A stretch of 64,000 nt of DNA from Candidatus Gastranaerophilales bacterium. GTDB lineage: Bacteria; Cyanobacteriota; Vampirovibrionia; Gastranaerophilales; Gastranaerophilaceae. Positions 8,617 to 16,791 of this stretch are shown here, one piece after another; position 1 is the stretch's first letter; each line of letters begins with the position of its first letter. A program made the translations under genes and the position numbers. The DNA lies in contig CALURX010000004.1 of assembly GCA_944323265.1 (NCBI GenBank), positions 1 through 64,000 of the forward strand, written 5' to 3'. The notes below the pieces were generated by a model. It had not been told where the DNA came from. It did no database searches and saw nothing but the letters and a program-made list of their open reading frames with translations.

Positions 8617-9885
8617 ATGATTAAACCCGAACTTTTGATGCCTGCTGGCAATGTTGAAAAATTAAAATACGCAATTAAATATGGCGCAGATGCTGTATAC
8701 CTCGGTGTTGTTGATTTCAGTCTGCGTGCGATGAGAAAAGGCGAGTTGATTACGCTCGAAAATCTTAAATACGCTATAGATACTGCACACCAAATGGGCG
8801 CAAAAGCGTATTTAACTCTGAATATTTTTGCATTTAATAATGATATAAAACAGCTTGAAGCCTGCATGGACAAATTTACGGAATCAAACCCGGACGCGCT
8901 TATTATAAGCGATGTCGGAATTATGAGACTTGCTAAAAAATATATGCCGAATGTAGATATTCACGTGAGTACGCAGGCAAATATTCTAAATTACGAGGCA
9001 GTTCGCTTCTGGCAGGATATGGGCGCAACAAGAGCTATACTTGCGCGTGAACTCCCTATAAGCGATGTTGCGGAAATTAAGCAAAAAGTGCCGGAGATGG
9101 AGCTGGAATGCTTTATCCATGGTGCGCAATGCGTTTCGTTTTCAGGTAGATGCCTTTTAAGCGATTATATGACAGGCGGAGAAAGAAAAGCCAACTCGGG
9201 AAATTGTTCGCAGCCATGCAGATGGAGCTATAAACTCGTTGAAGAAACCCGCCCCGGGCAGTATTGGGAAATTGCTGAAAATGAAAAAGGCACGCATATA
9301 TTGAGTACAAAGGATTTATGTCTGGTTAAACATCTTAGGGGAATGATTGAAGCGGGCATTGATTCTTTTAAGGTTGAAGGCCGAACAAAGAGTCTTTATT
9401 ATGTATCAGCAACGGCAAAAGCATACAGGGAAGCAATTGATGCTGTGCTTAAGAATCCTGACGCTGATATGGAGCCGTATTTTGAAGAACTTCTGAAAGT
9501 CGGAAACAGAGGCTATACTACAGGTTTTTATCTCGGCGGCGGATACCCAAAAGACGGTTATAGCTATGATATTTCAAAAGGGCTTGCCGGAGCGGACTTT
9601 TTGTGCGAATTTTGGGACTTTGACGGCGAGTATTACAAGATAAAGACTAAGAATAAATTTAACAAAAATGAGGACATTGAGGTTATTTCACCATCTGAAA
9701 AATTTATAACACAGGTTACGGAGATTAAAAACCTTAAAGGTGAAGAATTAGAGCTTGCAAATACAAATGATGAACTCTGGGTGAAGCTTACTAAGGCTCC
9801 TGTTGAGTATCATTACGCTCTTGCAAGAACTGTCGGGATAAAGGGTGGTGTGAATCAAGCTCAAAAATGTTCTTGCGGGGATTAA
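8617..9885 (+). CDS. U32 family protein (TrhP/YegQ-like tRNA hydroxylation)
   Basis: 422 residues beginning with the family hallmark ELLMPAGNVEKLKYAI and YGADAVYLG. The U32 signature around residues 165-185 (ECFIHGAQCVSFSGRCLLS) and the following Cys pair (NCSQPCRW) supply the four-Cys cluster site seen in TrhP and RlhA. Length and C-terminal extension fit YegQ/TrhP, which is needed for prephenate-dependent 5-hydroxyuridine formation at tRNA position 34. The older annotation is peptidase or collagenase. No ribosome-binding site precedes the ATG; a TATGAT box lies about 11 bases upstream. YqeG follows after 15 bases. Confidence 0.88.
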   Translation: MIKPELLMPAGNVEKLKYAIKYGADAVYLGVVDFSLRAMRKGELITLENLKYAIDTAHQMGAKAYLTLNIFAFNNDIKQLEACMDKFTESNPDALIISDVGIMRLAKKYMPNVDIHVSTQANILNYEAVRFWQDMGATRAILARELPISDVAEIKQKVPEMELECFIHGAQCVSFSGRCLLSDYMTGGERKANSGNCSQPCRWSYKLVEETRPGQYWEIAENEKGTHILSTKDLCLVKHLRGMIEAGIDSFKVEGRTKSLYYVSATAKAYREAIDAVLKNPDADMEPYFEELLKVGNRGYTTGFYLGGGYPKDGYSYDISKGLAGADFLCEFWDFDGEYYKIKTKNKFNKNEDIEVISPSEKFITQVTEIKNLKGEELELANTNDELWVKLTKAPVEYHYALARTVGIKGGVNQAQKCSCGD

Positions 9886-9900
9886 TACTAAGGGGGATAG

Positions 9901-10374
9901 ATGTTTTTAAAACCTGATTATAACTTAAAAAATATTTATGAGATTGATTTTGCTGAACTGAAAGAGCAGGGGGTAAAATGTGTAATGTTTGATTTGGACA
10001 GCACTACAATGGTTTCCAAATCAGCGACATTTCTTCCTGAGACAGTAGAATGGTTTAATACATTTATAAAAGATTTTAATGTTGCAATAATTTCTAATAA
10101 CAAAAATAAAGACTATATAGAGAATGTATCAAAGCTGGCTCCTTGCAGGGTAATCGGCCATGCGGACAAGCCCAACCCGAAGATAATGCGTACTTACCTT
10201 GAATCTGCGGGAATAGAGCCGGAGTGCGCTGTTATGGTCGGGGACAGACCATTAACGGATATTCTTGCAGGAAAACTTTTGGGGTGCAAAACAATTTTAG
10301 TCGGCTCAATTAACCCGAAGGAAAATCTGCCGACCAAAATCGTTAGAGCTCTTGAAAGAAGTACAATACGTTAA
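9901..10374 (+). CDS. yqeG: YqeG family HAD-IIIA phosphatase
   Basis: 157 residues of the HAD superfamily without a cap domain. Motif I is FDLDST, motif II is IISNN, and the motif IV region is MVGDRPLTDILAGKLLG. The arrangement and N-terminal FLKPDYNLKNIYEID fit YqeG. The natural substrate is uncertain. A gggggat ribosome-binding site precedes the ATG. It is probably cotranscribed with the U32 gene and overlaps the convergent anti-sigma gene by 4 bases. Confidence 0.9.
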   Translation: MFLKPDYNLKNIYEIDFAELKEQGVKCVMFDLDSTTMVSKSATFLPETVEWFNTFIKDFNVAIISNNKNKDYIENVSKLAPCRVIGHADKPNPKIMRTYLESAGIEPECAVMVGDRPLTDILAGKLLGCKTILVGSINPKENLPTKIVRALERSTIR

Positions 10375-10913
10375 AGTGTAAGTGAAAAAACAATAATTGC
10401 GGATAGAATCAAGACTGTCATAACAAAAGCTATTGCAACCTTTAAAACAGGATGAAAAGAAAAGCTGTAATCTTCTGACGGTTCAAGCTGCTTCATAACA
10501 CTTTTTGAAAAATCGTGCCTTGCATCTGCCTTTGTCTTGTTAAAAGAATCGCACATAAGTTTTCTTATGTTGTAAGCATCTTCCAAATCTTTGCGTGCAT
10601 TTCTGTTATTTATGGTAAATTTTTTAATTTTCACATTCTCTTCCGGGCTGAGTTCATTATCAACGTAAGCCGAGAGATTATTTTGAAATACTTTATACTG
10701 GCTGGATACGGCATTCCCTGCCATTTCTTCCAGCTCGGAATCTTCAAAAGAGCTTCTTAAATCACTCAGCATAGATTTGATAATCTCATATTTAGCACGG
10801 CATGCCGAACATTTTTTCAGATGTTCTTCTACCTTAAGTTTCAGTGCCCTGCTAAGGTCGCCGTCTATATAAAAAGATAATAATACGTCCATTTGAGCGC
10901 ATGTTATTTCCAT
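10371..10913 (-). CDS. Anti-sigma factor with zinc-finger (ZAS-type) domain
   Basis: 180 residues. The N-terminal putative zinc finger contains H-x3-C-x2-C (EEHLKKCSACRAK) in the arrangement of RsrA/ChrR-type anti-sigma domains, preceded by MDVLLSFYIDGDL. A single transmembrane helix lies at the extreme C-terminus (about residues 157-178). The gene starts 11 bases after the ECF sigma gene, the usual sigma-then-anti-sigma order, so it very likely binds and inhibits that sigma at the membrane. Almost nothing follows the helix on the far side, so signal sensing may occur in the cytoplasm or membrane. Confidence 0.85.
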   Translation of the reverse strand: MEITCAQMDVLLSFYIDGDLSRALKLKVEEHLKKCSACRAKYEIIKSMLSDLRSSFEDSELEEMAGNAVSSQYKVFQNNLSAYVDNELSPEENVKIKKFTINNRNARKDLEDAYNIRKLMCDSFNKTKADARHDFSKSVMKQLEPSEDYSFSFHPVLKVAIAFVMTVLILSAIIVFSLTL

Positions 10914-10924
10914 TAATACTCCTC

Positions 10925-11494
10925 CTAAATAAATTCTATAAGTTCTTCTTGCAGCTTGAGCCGTGCTCGTGAAATCCTTGATTTGACTGTTCCGAGCGTT
11001 GTATTTGTGATTTTTGAGATGTCATTGTAACTCATTCCTTCATATTCCCTAAGAATAATTGCAATTCTCAGATTTTCCGGAAGGTTCAACAGAGCAGCTT
11101 TGATAAGCTTTTCCATCTCGGAAAAAAGACATTTTTCTCCGGGCTCACATCCGATTTTATCTTTGATTTCTAAAAGCTTGTTATTATCAACATCCAGATG
11201 CTTATCTTTGGCATGTTTTTTTATGTAATCATAAAAAATGTTTGTGACAATTTGGTTAAGCCAGGGTTTGAATTTCTGCGGCTCCTTAAGCTTTGGCAGT
11301 CCTCTTGCCATCTTTAGAAGAGCCTCTTGAGTTAAATCGGCAATATCCTGTCTTTTGTTCGTAAGATAGCTGAACATAGTAAAAACGTTTTTCTGTACAC
11401 GCCTGATAAGTTCTTCAAGCGCTCTCATATCGCCTTTTTGGGCACAAACGACAAGCGTATTTATATCCCTTTTTTTGTACTTTGTTCTAGACAT
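10925..11494 (-). CDS. ECF (group 4) sigma-70 factor
   Basis: 189 residues with sigma region 2 (YLTNKRQDIADLTQEALLKM, binding the -10 element) and region 4.2 (YNDISKITNTTLGTVKSRIS, helix-turn-helix for the -35 element). Regions 1 and 3 are absent, which defines the ECF class. The anti-sigma gene follows directly. An inverted repeat (aacagg/cctgtt, about 11589-11614) lies upstream. Stimulus and regulon are unknown; the shared promoter found at four sites in this window is one candidate target set, but that is speculation. Confidence 0.93.
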   Translation of the reverse strand: MSRTKYKKRDINTLVVCAQKGDMRALEELIRRVQKNVFTMFSYLTNKRQDIADLTQEALLKMARGLPKLKEPQKFKPWLNQIVTNIFYDYIKKHAKDKHLDVDNNKLLEIKDKIGCEPGEKCLFSEMEKLIKAALLNLPENLRIAIILREYEGMSYNDISKITNTTLGTVKSRISRARLKLQEELIEFI

Positions 11495-11859
11495 ACAAAT
11501 CCCTTTTGCAGTTTTAATTATATTAACTCCATTCGCAAAATGAATTGCCTGTCAGGGGAATTATATAAGATGGTTTGGGGCAAAAGAAAACAGGTCGGTT
11601 ATATCCTTCCTGTTAAGATTTTACACTAGCCGAAATATAAATAGCAATTCTATTGTACATCAAAATCAGAAAAATTACAAATAATATGAGGTATAATTTA
11701 TGCAGAATATTATAGAGTAATCCAGGGTTAATCCCTTGGTGACATAGCTTAGAGCTGAAAACTGAAAATGTTAAGTTGTGTAACAATTATATAAAAAGTA
11801 TATATAAAATTGTCAATTTTCTTTACATTTAGGTTTTAATATATATAAGAGGACGAGCT
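11495..11859. other. 365-base divergent intergenic region
   Basis: No ORF of note. It holds the upstream region of the sigma operon, a bulged hairpin at 11722-11739 (ccaggg/cccttgg), an agct..agct repeat at about 11746-11757, and near the right end the promoter of the next gene. The middle part could encode a small structured RNA, but I recognise no known family. Confidence 0.45.
11810..11847 (+). promoter_or_regulatory. Shared-design promoter, copy 1
   Basis: TTGTCAATTT at 11810-11819 followed by ctttaca and an AT-rich -10 region (tttaatatatata, 11835-11847), 13 bases before the start codon. The first part is identical over ten bases to the -35 region of the promoter of the gene at 62112-62963, and related to those before 25587 and 35527. 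Confidence 0.5.
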
Positions 11860-12306
11860 ATGAATAACTATAAATTTGATTCAATAGTAACGAGAAAAGA
11901 GGCTGATGCCTTAAAAGAAATGATATTTCAGCGTGCAAGAGAGCGTGCCGGAGCTATGAATGAAGATGTTCACTCGGATGTCATGGACTTAGCTCGTGAT
12001 TCTTTTACCAGCAAGGATAATCCGTTTGCAAAAATAATTGAACAAACAAAGCCGGAGCCTTCTGCTAAAACTGATTCAGAAATTGGTTTTGCTCAAAAAG
12101 AGCGCCCGGCAGCTTTTCAGGTTAAGTCTCAAAATAAAGCTATTGGAGAACAGCAGGTTCAGGCTGCTGTACAGAATAACATGATAGAAGCAAGGAATGC
12201 TTTGAGCAATAAACAGAGTTTTATGGGTGCGTTAAACTTCTTAAACTCTCAGGCTGCAATATCTTTGATTAAAACCAGAGCAGATAAATTTGAAATGTTA
12301 GCTTAG
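11860..12306 (+). CDS. Lineage-specific protein of unknown function
   Basis: 148 residues, hydrophilic, with no signal peptide or membrane segment. The N-terminal ~55 residues are charged and probably helical (RKEADALKEMIFQRARERAG), the middle is Pro/Lys/Gln-rich and disordered-looking, and the C-terminal ~45 residues form another helix-rich part (NNMIEARNALSNKQSFMGAL). A ribosome-binding site agaggacg precedes the ATG. It is flanked by its own promoter and a pilin gene. I do not recognise the family. Confidence 0.65.
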   Translation: MNNYKFDSIVTRKEADALKEMIFQRARERAGAMNEDVHSDVMDLARDSFTSKDNPFAKIIEQTKPEPSAKTDSEIGFAQKERPAAFQVKSQNKAIGEQQVQAAVQNNMIEARNALSNKQSFMGALNFLNSQAAISLIKTRADKFEMLA

Positions 12307-12369
12307 CGTGAGTATTACTATATTATATATTTTTTGTGTAGAAAAGCTCTATTTCCTGTTAAGTTATTA

Positions 12370-12398
12370 TTGACATAGCACAGGAAGTTTGATAAAAT
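12370..12398 (+). promoter_or_regulatory. Sigma-70 promoter of pilin-like gene
   Basis: TTGACA (12370-12375), 17-base spacer, TAAAAT (12393-12398). About 45 bases of leader follow, with the ribosome-binding site gaaagga before the ATG at 12453. Confidence 0.7.
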
Positions 12399-12452
12399 AG
12401 TTGTATAAAGTAAAAAAAAGTAATCGATAATATAAGAAGAGAAAGGAATATT

Positions 12453-13130
12453 ATGATGAAGAAGAATGGTTTTACTCTTGCAGAGGTTTTGATTACCTTA
12501 GCTATTATCGGGGTTGTTGCTACAATGACTCTTCCTGCTTTGATGACAAATACTGCAGAACAACAAGCTAAAACAGGTTTGAAAAAAGGTATTAATACAT
12601 TGACAGAAGCTGCTCAAATGAATCAGGCTATTGATGGTTTTGATTGGGGCTCTGTTACTGTACAATCTGGTACTACTCCAAGCCCGGATACCCAGTCTAT
12701 CTATGGTCTTCTTGCAAAGAGAACTTCTGTAGATTATTCAAAATCCGGCACAGGGAAGCTTCCTGAAGGTAAAGGCAGTGCGCCTGCAGTAGTACAAGGT
12801 AATTATACTGTATTCTTTAGAGACGGCTCTGCAATATCTTTCCCGACTAATCTATACATGACTGGTAATTCTGCAACTGTTCAACAAGACGGTCTTGTTT
12901 ATGGTCTGCCGGTTCTGTATGATACTAACGGAGAAAAAGGACCTAATATCCTTTCAAATTGTTCAGGAAATACTCTAGGGCCTACATCAGGGAAGGATTC
13001 TACTGCTGCAAATGCTACAACGCAGTGTGCAAGTAAAAACCGTGTAATCAAAGACCAGTTTGGTGTAAGGTTAAGAGGCGGGTATGTTGTTCCAAATGGT
13101 GCTGCTGCAAGATGGGCTTATGAAAACTAA
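12453..13130 (+). CDS. Type IV pilin-like (pseudopilin) protein
   Basis: 225 residues. A short basic leader is followed by the prepilin peptidase site and the hydrophobic helix: KKNG^FTLAEVLITLAIIGV, with Glu at +5 of the mature protein, as needed for pilin assembly. The globular domain is Ser/Thr/Gly-rich and has Cys residues near the C-terminus (NCSGN and TQCASK) that could form a disulfide. It likely acts as a minor pilin or competence/secretion pseudopilin in the inner membrane or periplasm. No pilus assembly genes are in the window. Strong promoter upstream and terminator downstream indicate a monocistronic unit. Confidence 0.88.
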   Translation: MMKKNGFTLAEVLITLAIIGVVATMTLPALMTNTAEQQAKTGLKKGINTLTEAAQMNQAIDGFDWGSVTVQSGTTPSPDTQSIYGLLAKRTSVDYSKSGTGKLPEGKGSAPAVVQGNYTVFFRDGSAISFPTNLYMTGNSATVQQDGLVYGLPVLYDTNGEKGPNILSNCSGNTLGPTSGKDSTAANATTQCASKNRVIKDQFGVRLRGGYVVPNGAAARWAYEN

Positions 13131-13150
13131 TTCTTATATGATATAAAATA

Positions 13151-13181
13151 AAAACGAGATTATTTCTAATCTCGTTTTTTA
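13151..13181 (+). terminator. Rho-independent terminator after pilin-like gene
   Basis: Perfect 12-bp stem (aaaacgagatta/taatctcgtttt) with a 4-base loop and a T-run. A-rich flank on the other side makes it potentially bidirectional, serving also the acyltransferase gene that converges on it. Confidence 0.9.
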
Positions 13182-13216
13182 TTATAATTTTTTATAACAA
13201 AAATAAAGGGCTCGGT

Positions 13217-14035
13217 TTATACTCCGGAGCCTTTTACTTCTATTTTCTTTAGTCTTTGTTCAATTCTTCTGTACCATTTTAATTTTCTTTGAAAGAGTGT
13301 GTCATATCCTTTTAGATGTCCGTGGCTAATGTCATCAAATTGTTTGTCACACAGGGCTTGAAGTTTGTGTGCAAGCATATCAGCAAACTCTTTTCTGTTA
13401 GTTTTTTCTCCATGCAGCTCAATAATTTCTCCCATCTCGACAAGAACTTCCGGTCTGTTATCGCGTAAAAACATGTAATTTACTGCAACAGGCATAAGCG
13501 CAATTTTTCCATATTTTTTTGCAGCTTTTTCTGCTATATAGGCAAGACCAGACTGAAATTCTATTGGTCTGTAATTTGGCGGTTTAATAATACCTTGAGG
13601 GAAAATATATAAAATGTTGTTCAAGTCACCTAAAGCTTCAACAGAATATTTTAAGGCTTCCATAGAGGCTTGAGCCGACTTTTTATTTACATTAAAGGCT
13701 CCTCCTTTGCTTAAAAGCGGAAAACGGTTAAGCTCTTCTACCATAAGACGAATTTCTTTTTTGTAGATTCTGTTGCAGATATTGTATCCGACAATTCCAT
13801 CCCACCAGTTGCTGTGAGGTGCGAATAGTATTATTGGGGTGTCAAGGTCTTTTTTATAAAAATTTTCAGCACCTTTATAGCGGAAAGCATAAAAACGGTT
13901 TTCCAGCATACCGTAGAAAAATCTGTCTGCAACCCATAACCAAAAAGGAGAAGTCTGCGCCGGACGAAACTTTTCATCAATATTTCTAAGTTTTGTTGGC
14001 GGAACCTCCGAATATAAATCCTCTAAGTTTATCAT
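13217..14035 (-). CDS. PlsC-type lysophospholipid/glycerolipid acyltransferase
   Basis: About 272 residues. The acyltransferase motif I HSNWWD (H-x4-D) and the motif III variant FPQGIIKPP are present, followed by VAVNYMFL as motif IV. This fits membrane-associated acyl transfer to a lipid or glycolipid acceptor; the acceptor is unknown. A GTG at 14050 is in frame, but a clear promoter (TTCACA 14065-14070, 17-base spacer, TATTAT 14042-14047) overlaps it and puts the transcription start close to ATG 14035. I therefore choose 14035 with a leaderless mRNA. Confidence 0.82.
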   Translation of the reverse strand: MINLEDLYSEVPPTKLRNIDEKFRPAQTSPFWLWVADRFFYGMLENRFYAFRYKGAENFYKKDLDTPIILFAPHSNWWDGIVGYNICNRIYKKEIRLMVEELNRFPLLSKGGAFNVNKKSAQASMEALKYSVEALGDLNNILYIFPQGIIKPPNYRPIEFQSGLAYIAEKAAKKYGKIALMPVAVNYMFLRDNRPEVLVEMGEIIELHGEKTNRKEFADMLAHKLQALCDKQFDDISHGHLKGYDTLFQRKLKWYRRIEQRLKKIEVKGSGV

Positions 14036-14041
14036 ATAACT

Positions 14042-14070
14042 ATAATACACGTTTTGTTGTGAGTTGTGAA
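14042..14070 (-). promoter_or_regulatory. Promoter of acyltransferase gene, leaderless type
   Basis: On the minus strand: TTCACA, 17 bases, TATTAT with an upstream TG, then six bases to the ATG at 14035. Confidence 0.6.
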
Positions 14071-14118
14071 CACTTTATATTTCAATTTTAATTAAAATTT
14101 ACAATTAAATATAAGTTA

Positions 14119-14142
14119 AAAGGAGGTCTTTTTGACCTCCTT
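14119..14142 (-). terminator. Terminator after the second pilin-like gene
   Basis: Stem aaggaggtc/gacctcctt (9 bp) with a ttttt loop, ten bases past the stop of the minus-strand pilin gene; a short T-run follows on that strand. Confidence 0.75.
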
Positions 14143-14151
14143 AATTAATTT

Positions 14152-14880
14152 TTATTGATACTCAATTTTATCTTGTTCCAGTGCCCTGGCAGTGCAGGCT
14201 AAACCGTCTGTTGTTGGAGACTTGCCCTGGCATCCCTGCTCGCTGTTCCACTTGGGAGCATTGTTGTCATAAAGATTGACATCATCGCCGCCGTATGGAT
14301 AGAGCTTTCCTTCTCTAGAGAGGTAAAATCTGAAAATATCGTTTCCAAAAACATTAGGTCTTTTATCGCCGTTAACATCAATATAAATATCAGCATATCT
14401 TTCACACATGTTTCCGCCATTTGTCTTGATTTCATTACATTTGTTGTTTAAAGATGATGTGTAAAAAGCGATGTTCATTGTTGATGAGTTTGCAAGATAG
14501 AATCTTACTGTACTATTAAGTGCGCTAGATTGCGCCATCTGTAAGGTATATACCGGAGCACTTGCTGGTACGCCGCTTGACATTTTATCTATTTTAAAAT
14601 ATTTTGCCAGTTCGTTTTTTACATCGTCATTTGCTGATGTTACATTTTGAGTTATCACTTCTCCCCAAAGCTTTGTATCATCGAGATTGTCGGCGTTTTC
14701 TATAGCCATCATTTGTGCAAAACCATTGTTAACAACGCTTAAACTGTTTTTAAGGCCTGACATCCAGGTACTGCCGTTAATGTTAGTCATAAGAGCCGGA
14801 AGTGTCATGGCTGCTATTACGCCTAGTATGCCCATCGTAATTAACACTTCTGCCATTGTAAAGCCATTCTTTTTCATCAT
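14152..14880 (-). CDS. Type IV pilin-like (pseudopilin) protein
   Basis: 242 residues with prepilin signal KKNG^FTMAEVLITMGILGV, Glu at +5, and a hydrophobic helix ending in TLPALMTN, nearly identical to the pilin-like protein at 12453. The globular part differs: it has Cys pairs (NKCNEIKTNGGNMCE, and C..C near the end) and a Y-DVNGDKRPN-like loop reminiscent of Ca2+-binding loops in pseudopilins. It is transcribed in the opposite direction from its relative. Promoter-like TTGATACAAT and the ribosome-binding site gaaaggg lie upstream. Probably a minor pilin. Confidence 0.87.
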   Translation of the reverse strand: MMKKNGFTMAEVLITMGILGVIAAMTLPALMTNINGSTWMSGLKNSLSVVNNGFAQMMAIENADNLDDTKLWGEVITQNVTSANDDVKNELAKYFKIDKMSSGVPASAPVYTLQMAQSSALNSTVRFYLANSSTMNIAFYTSSLNNKCNEIKTNGGNMCERYADIYIDVNGDKRPNVFGNDIFRFYLSREGKLYPYGGDDVNLYDNNAPKWNSEQGCQGKSPTTDGLACTARALEQDKIEYQ

Positions 14881-14937
14881 ATAAAAACCCTTTCTCTTAT
14901 TATGGAAACTTTTTATGTCTTGATTGTATCAAATTTT

Positions 14938-16461
14938 TTAAATCATATCAACTCTGTATTGAAAGGCCTGCATAAGATGTTCAAGCTTTATGTTTTCGCT
15001 GGAATTTAGGTCAGCTATAGTTCTTGCAAGTTTCAACATCCTGTTATATTTTCTCCCGGATAACTGGTATTTTTGTGCAGCAGTTTTCATAAAGTCTTCT
15101 GACTGCGCGTCAAGCATGCAGTATTTCTTAATTTGTTTGGTGCTAAGTTCCGAATTTGTCAGTATTCCGTCATTTTTATATCTTTCAGCTTGAATTTTCC
15201 TCGCTGTTATAACTCGTTCTCTAATTTTGTATGACGGTTCCGCCTCTGCTTTTGTATTAATAAGCTCTTCTGTCGTAAGCCTTGGTACATTTATGATTAA
15301 ATCAATTCTATCGAGCAGAGGGCCTGAGAGCCTTGAGCGGTATCTTTTTATCTGGTATTCAGCGCACGTGCACTGTTTTTCTTTATCGCCTAAAAATCCG
15401 CAGGGGCAAGGGTTCATTGCTCCAACAAGCATGAATTTCGCCGGATATTTTACTGAAGTTTTAGCTCTTGAGATAGCAACCTCACCGTCTTCAAGCGGCT
15501 GACGGAGAACTTCTAAGACGCTTCTCGGGAATTCAACCATCTCATCAAGAAATAAAACGCCTCTATGAGCGAGTGTTATCTCTCCCGGTTTGGGGTTTGA
15601 GCCGCCGCCTATAATTCCGTTTTGTGAGGCAGTATGATGAACTGCACGATATGGACGCTTTGTCATAAGAGGCTCTTTGGGATCTAGAAGTCCGCTTATA
15701 CTGTATATTTTTGTAAGCTCCAATGCTTCTTTAAGTTCAAGCGGAGGCAGAATTGAGGCTAAGCATTTTGCCATAAGAGTTTTTCCGGAACCGGGAGAGC
15801 CGGACATTAAAATATTATGTCCTCCTGCTGCTGCAATTTCAAGTGCCTTTTTTGCTTTCTGCTGGCCTTTTACATCTTTAAAATCAAACGGATAATCTAT
15901 ATCCATGGATTTGTTTAAATAATCATTAATATCAACAACTGTTGCCTGCAAGGGAGCTTCCGTATAATGATTTACAATATCTCCAAGATGCTTTGCACCA
16001 TAGACCGTAATACCTTGTACAAGCGCAGCTTCTTTTGCGTTTTCATAAGGTACAAAAACGGTCTTTATGCCGGCCTCCTTTAGTCCGCTTACAAGCGGAA
16101 GGACACCGTTTATGTATCTTAATGAACCGTCCAGAGATAATTCACCCAAAAAGGCCGTCTCCGAATCATCCGGAATATTAATACCTTCCTCTTTTAAAAT
16201 ACCGACAGCAATCGGAAGGTCAAAGTTTGTACCTTCTTTTTTTAAGTCCGCAGGAGCTAAGTTTACAATTACTCGTCCGAGAGGAAAAGAAAAGCCTGAA
16301 TTTTTTATAGCAGAGCGTACTCTTTCTCGGGCTTCATTTACTGCGCTATCGGGCAGGCCTACAATATTGATATTTGGAAGTGAATTGACAACATCCACCT
16401 CAACTTCTATCTTATAAGAGTTAATTCCTATTGTTGATGCTGTTATTGCTTTTGTAACCAT
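14938..16461 (-). CDS. comM: ComM/YifB family Mg-chelatase-like AAA+ ATPase
   Basis: 507 residues, the usual length. The N-terminal Lon-protease-like fold (residues ~1-170) is followed by an AAA+ domain with Walker A GSPGSGKT and Walker B VLFLDEMVEF, a Cys-rich insert (NPCPCGF...CTC), and the C-terminal Mg-chelatase domain. ComM is a helicase that promotes branch migration during natural transformation in gammaproteobacteria; the family is widespread. The nearby pilin-like genes fit a DNA-uptake context, but no other competence genes are visible here. Confidence 0.93.
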   Translation of the reverse strand: MVTKAITASTIGINSYKIEVEVDVVNSLPNINIVGLPDSAVNEARERVRSAIKNSGFSFPLGRVIVNLAPADLKKEGTNFDLPIAVGILKEEGINIPDDSETAFLGELSLDGSLRYINGVLPLVSGLKEAGIKTVFVPYENAKEAALVQGITVYGAKHLGDIVNHYTEAPLQATVVDINDYLNKSMDIDYPFDFKDVKGQQKAKKALEIAAAGGHNILMSGSPGSGKTLMAKCLASILPPLELKEALELTKIYSISGLLDPKEPLMTKRPYRAVHHTASQNGIIGGGSNPKPGEITLAHRGVLFLDEMVEFPRSVLEVLRQPLEDGEVAISRAKTSVKYPAKFMLVGAMNPCPCGFLGDKEKQCTCAEYQIKRYRSRLSGPLLDRIDLIINVPRLTTEELINTKAEAEPSYKIRERVITARKIQAERYKNDGILTNSELSTKQIKKYCMLDAQSEDFMKTAAQKYQLSGRKYNRMLKLARTIADLNSSENIKLEHLMQAFQYRVDMI

Positions 16462-16482
16462 TATAATAATTATATTACAAAT

Positions 16483-16734
16483 CTAAGAATCGGAAAGCAT
16501 AGAAGAGATTTCTGCTACAATTCTTGCAATATCAGGACCACCAAAGATAGCCTCCAGAATCAGTGCAGAATTAATAATAGTTGTCTCGCGGTATTCCATT
16601 GTATCTATGTCAATAATATTAAACTCAATGTAATCATCACCGACATAGACAACCTTTCCGTATTCTGCTCCGGTCGCCCACCTCAAAAAAACATATTTTT
16701 GTTCAAATACTTTGAGTCTGTTTATTAATTTCAT
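16483..16734 (-). CDS. Small conserved-looking protein, possibly Sm/SH3-like barrel
   Basis: 83 residues. The central part (GKVVYVGDDYIEFNIIDID) has the strand-turn-strand rhythm of small beta barrels such as Sm-like or SH3-like folds. A hydrophobic helix with IFGGPDIARIVAEI ends the protein. No signal peptide. It lies 57 bases downstream of the PilZ gene and 21 bases upstream of comM on the same strand, so the three may be cotranscribed. Function unknown. Confidence 0.65.
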   Translation of the reverse strand: MKLINRLKVFEQKYVFLRWATGAEYGKVVYVGDDYIEFNIIDIDTMEYRETTIINSALILEAIFGGPDIARIVAEISSMLSDS

Positions 16735-16791
16735 TTAAATACCTTCACTATGTATATAATATTATTAGCTCTTTTTTTTACAAAGTCAAAC

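Noticed and set aside
12453-14880. Two pilin-like genes as a recombination or inversion cassette
   Set aside because: Only the conserved N-terminal signal is shared; globular domains differ and no flanking inverted repeats or recombinase are present.
16067-16417. 116-codon plus-strand ORF opposite comM
   Set aside because: Antisense to the N-terminal Lon-like domain; no independent signal.
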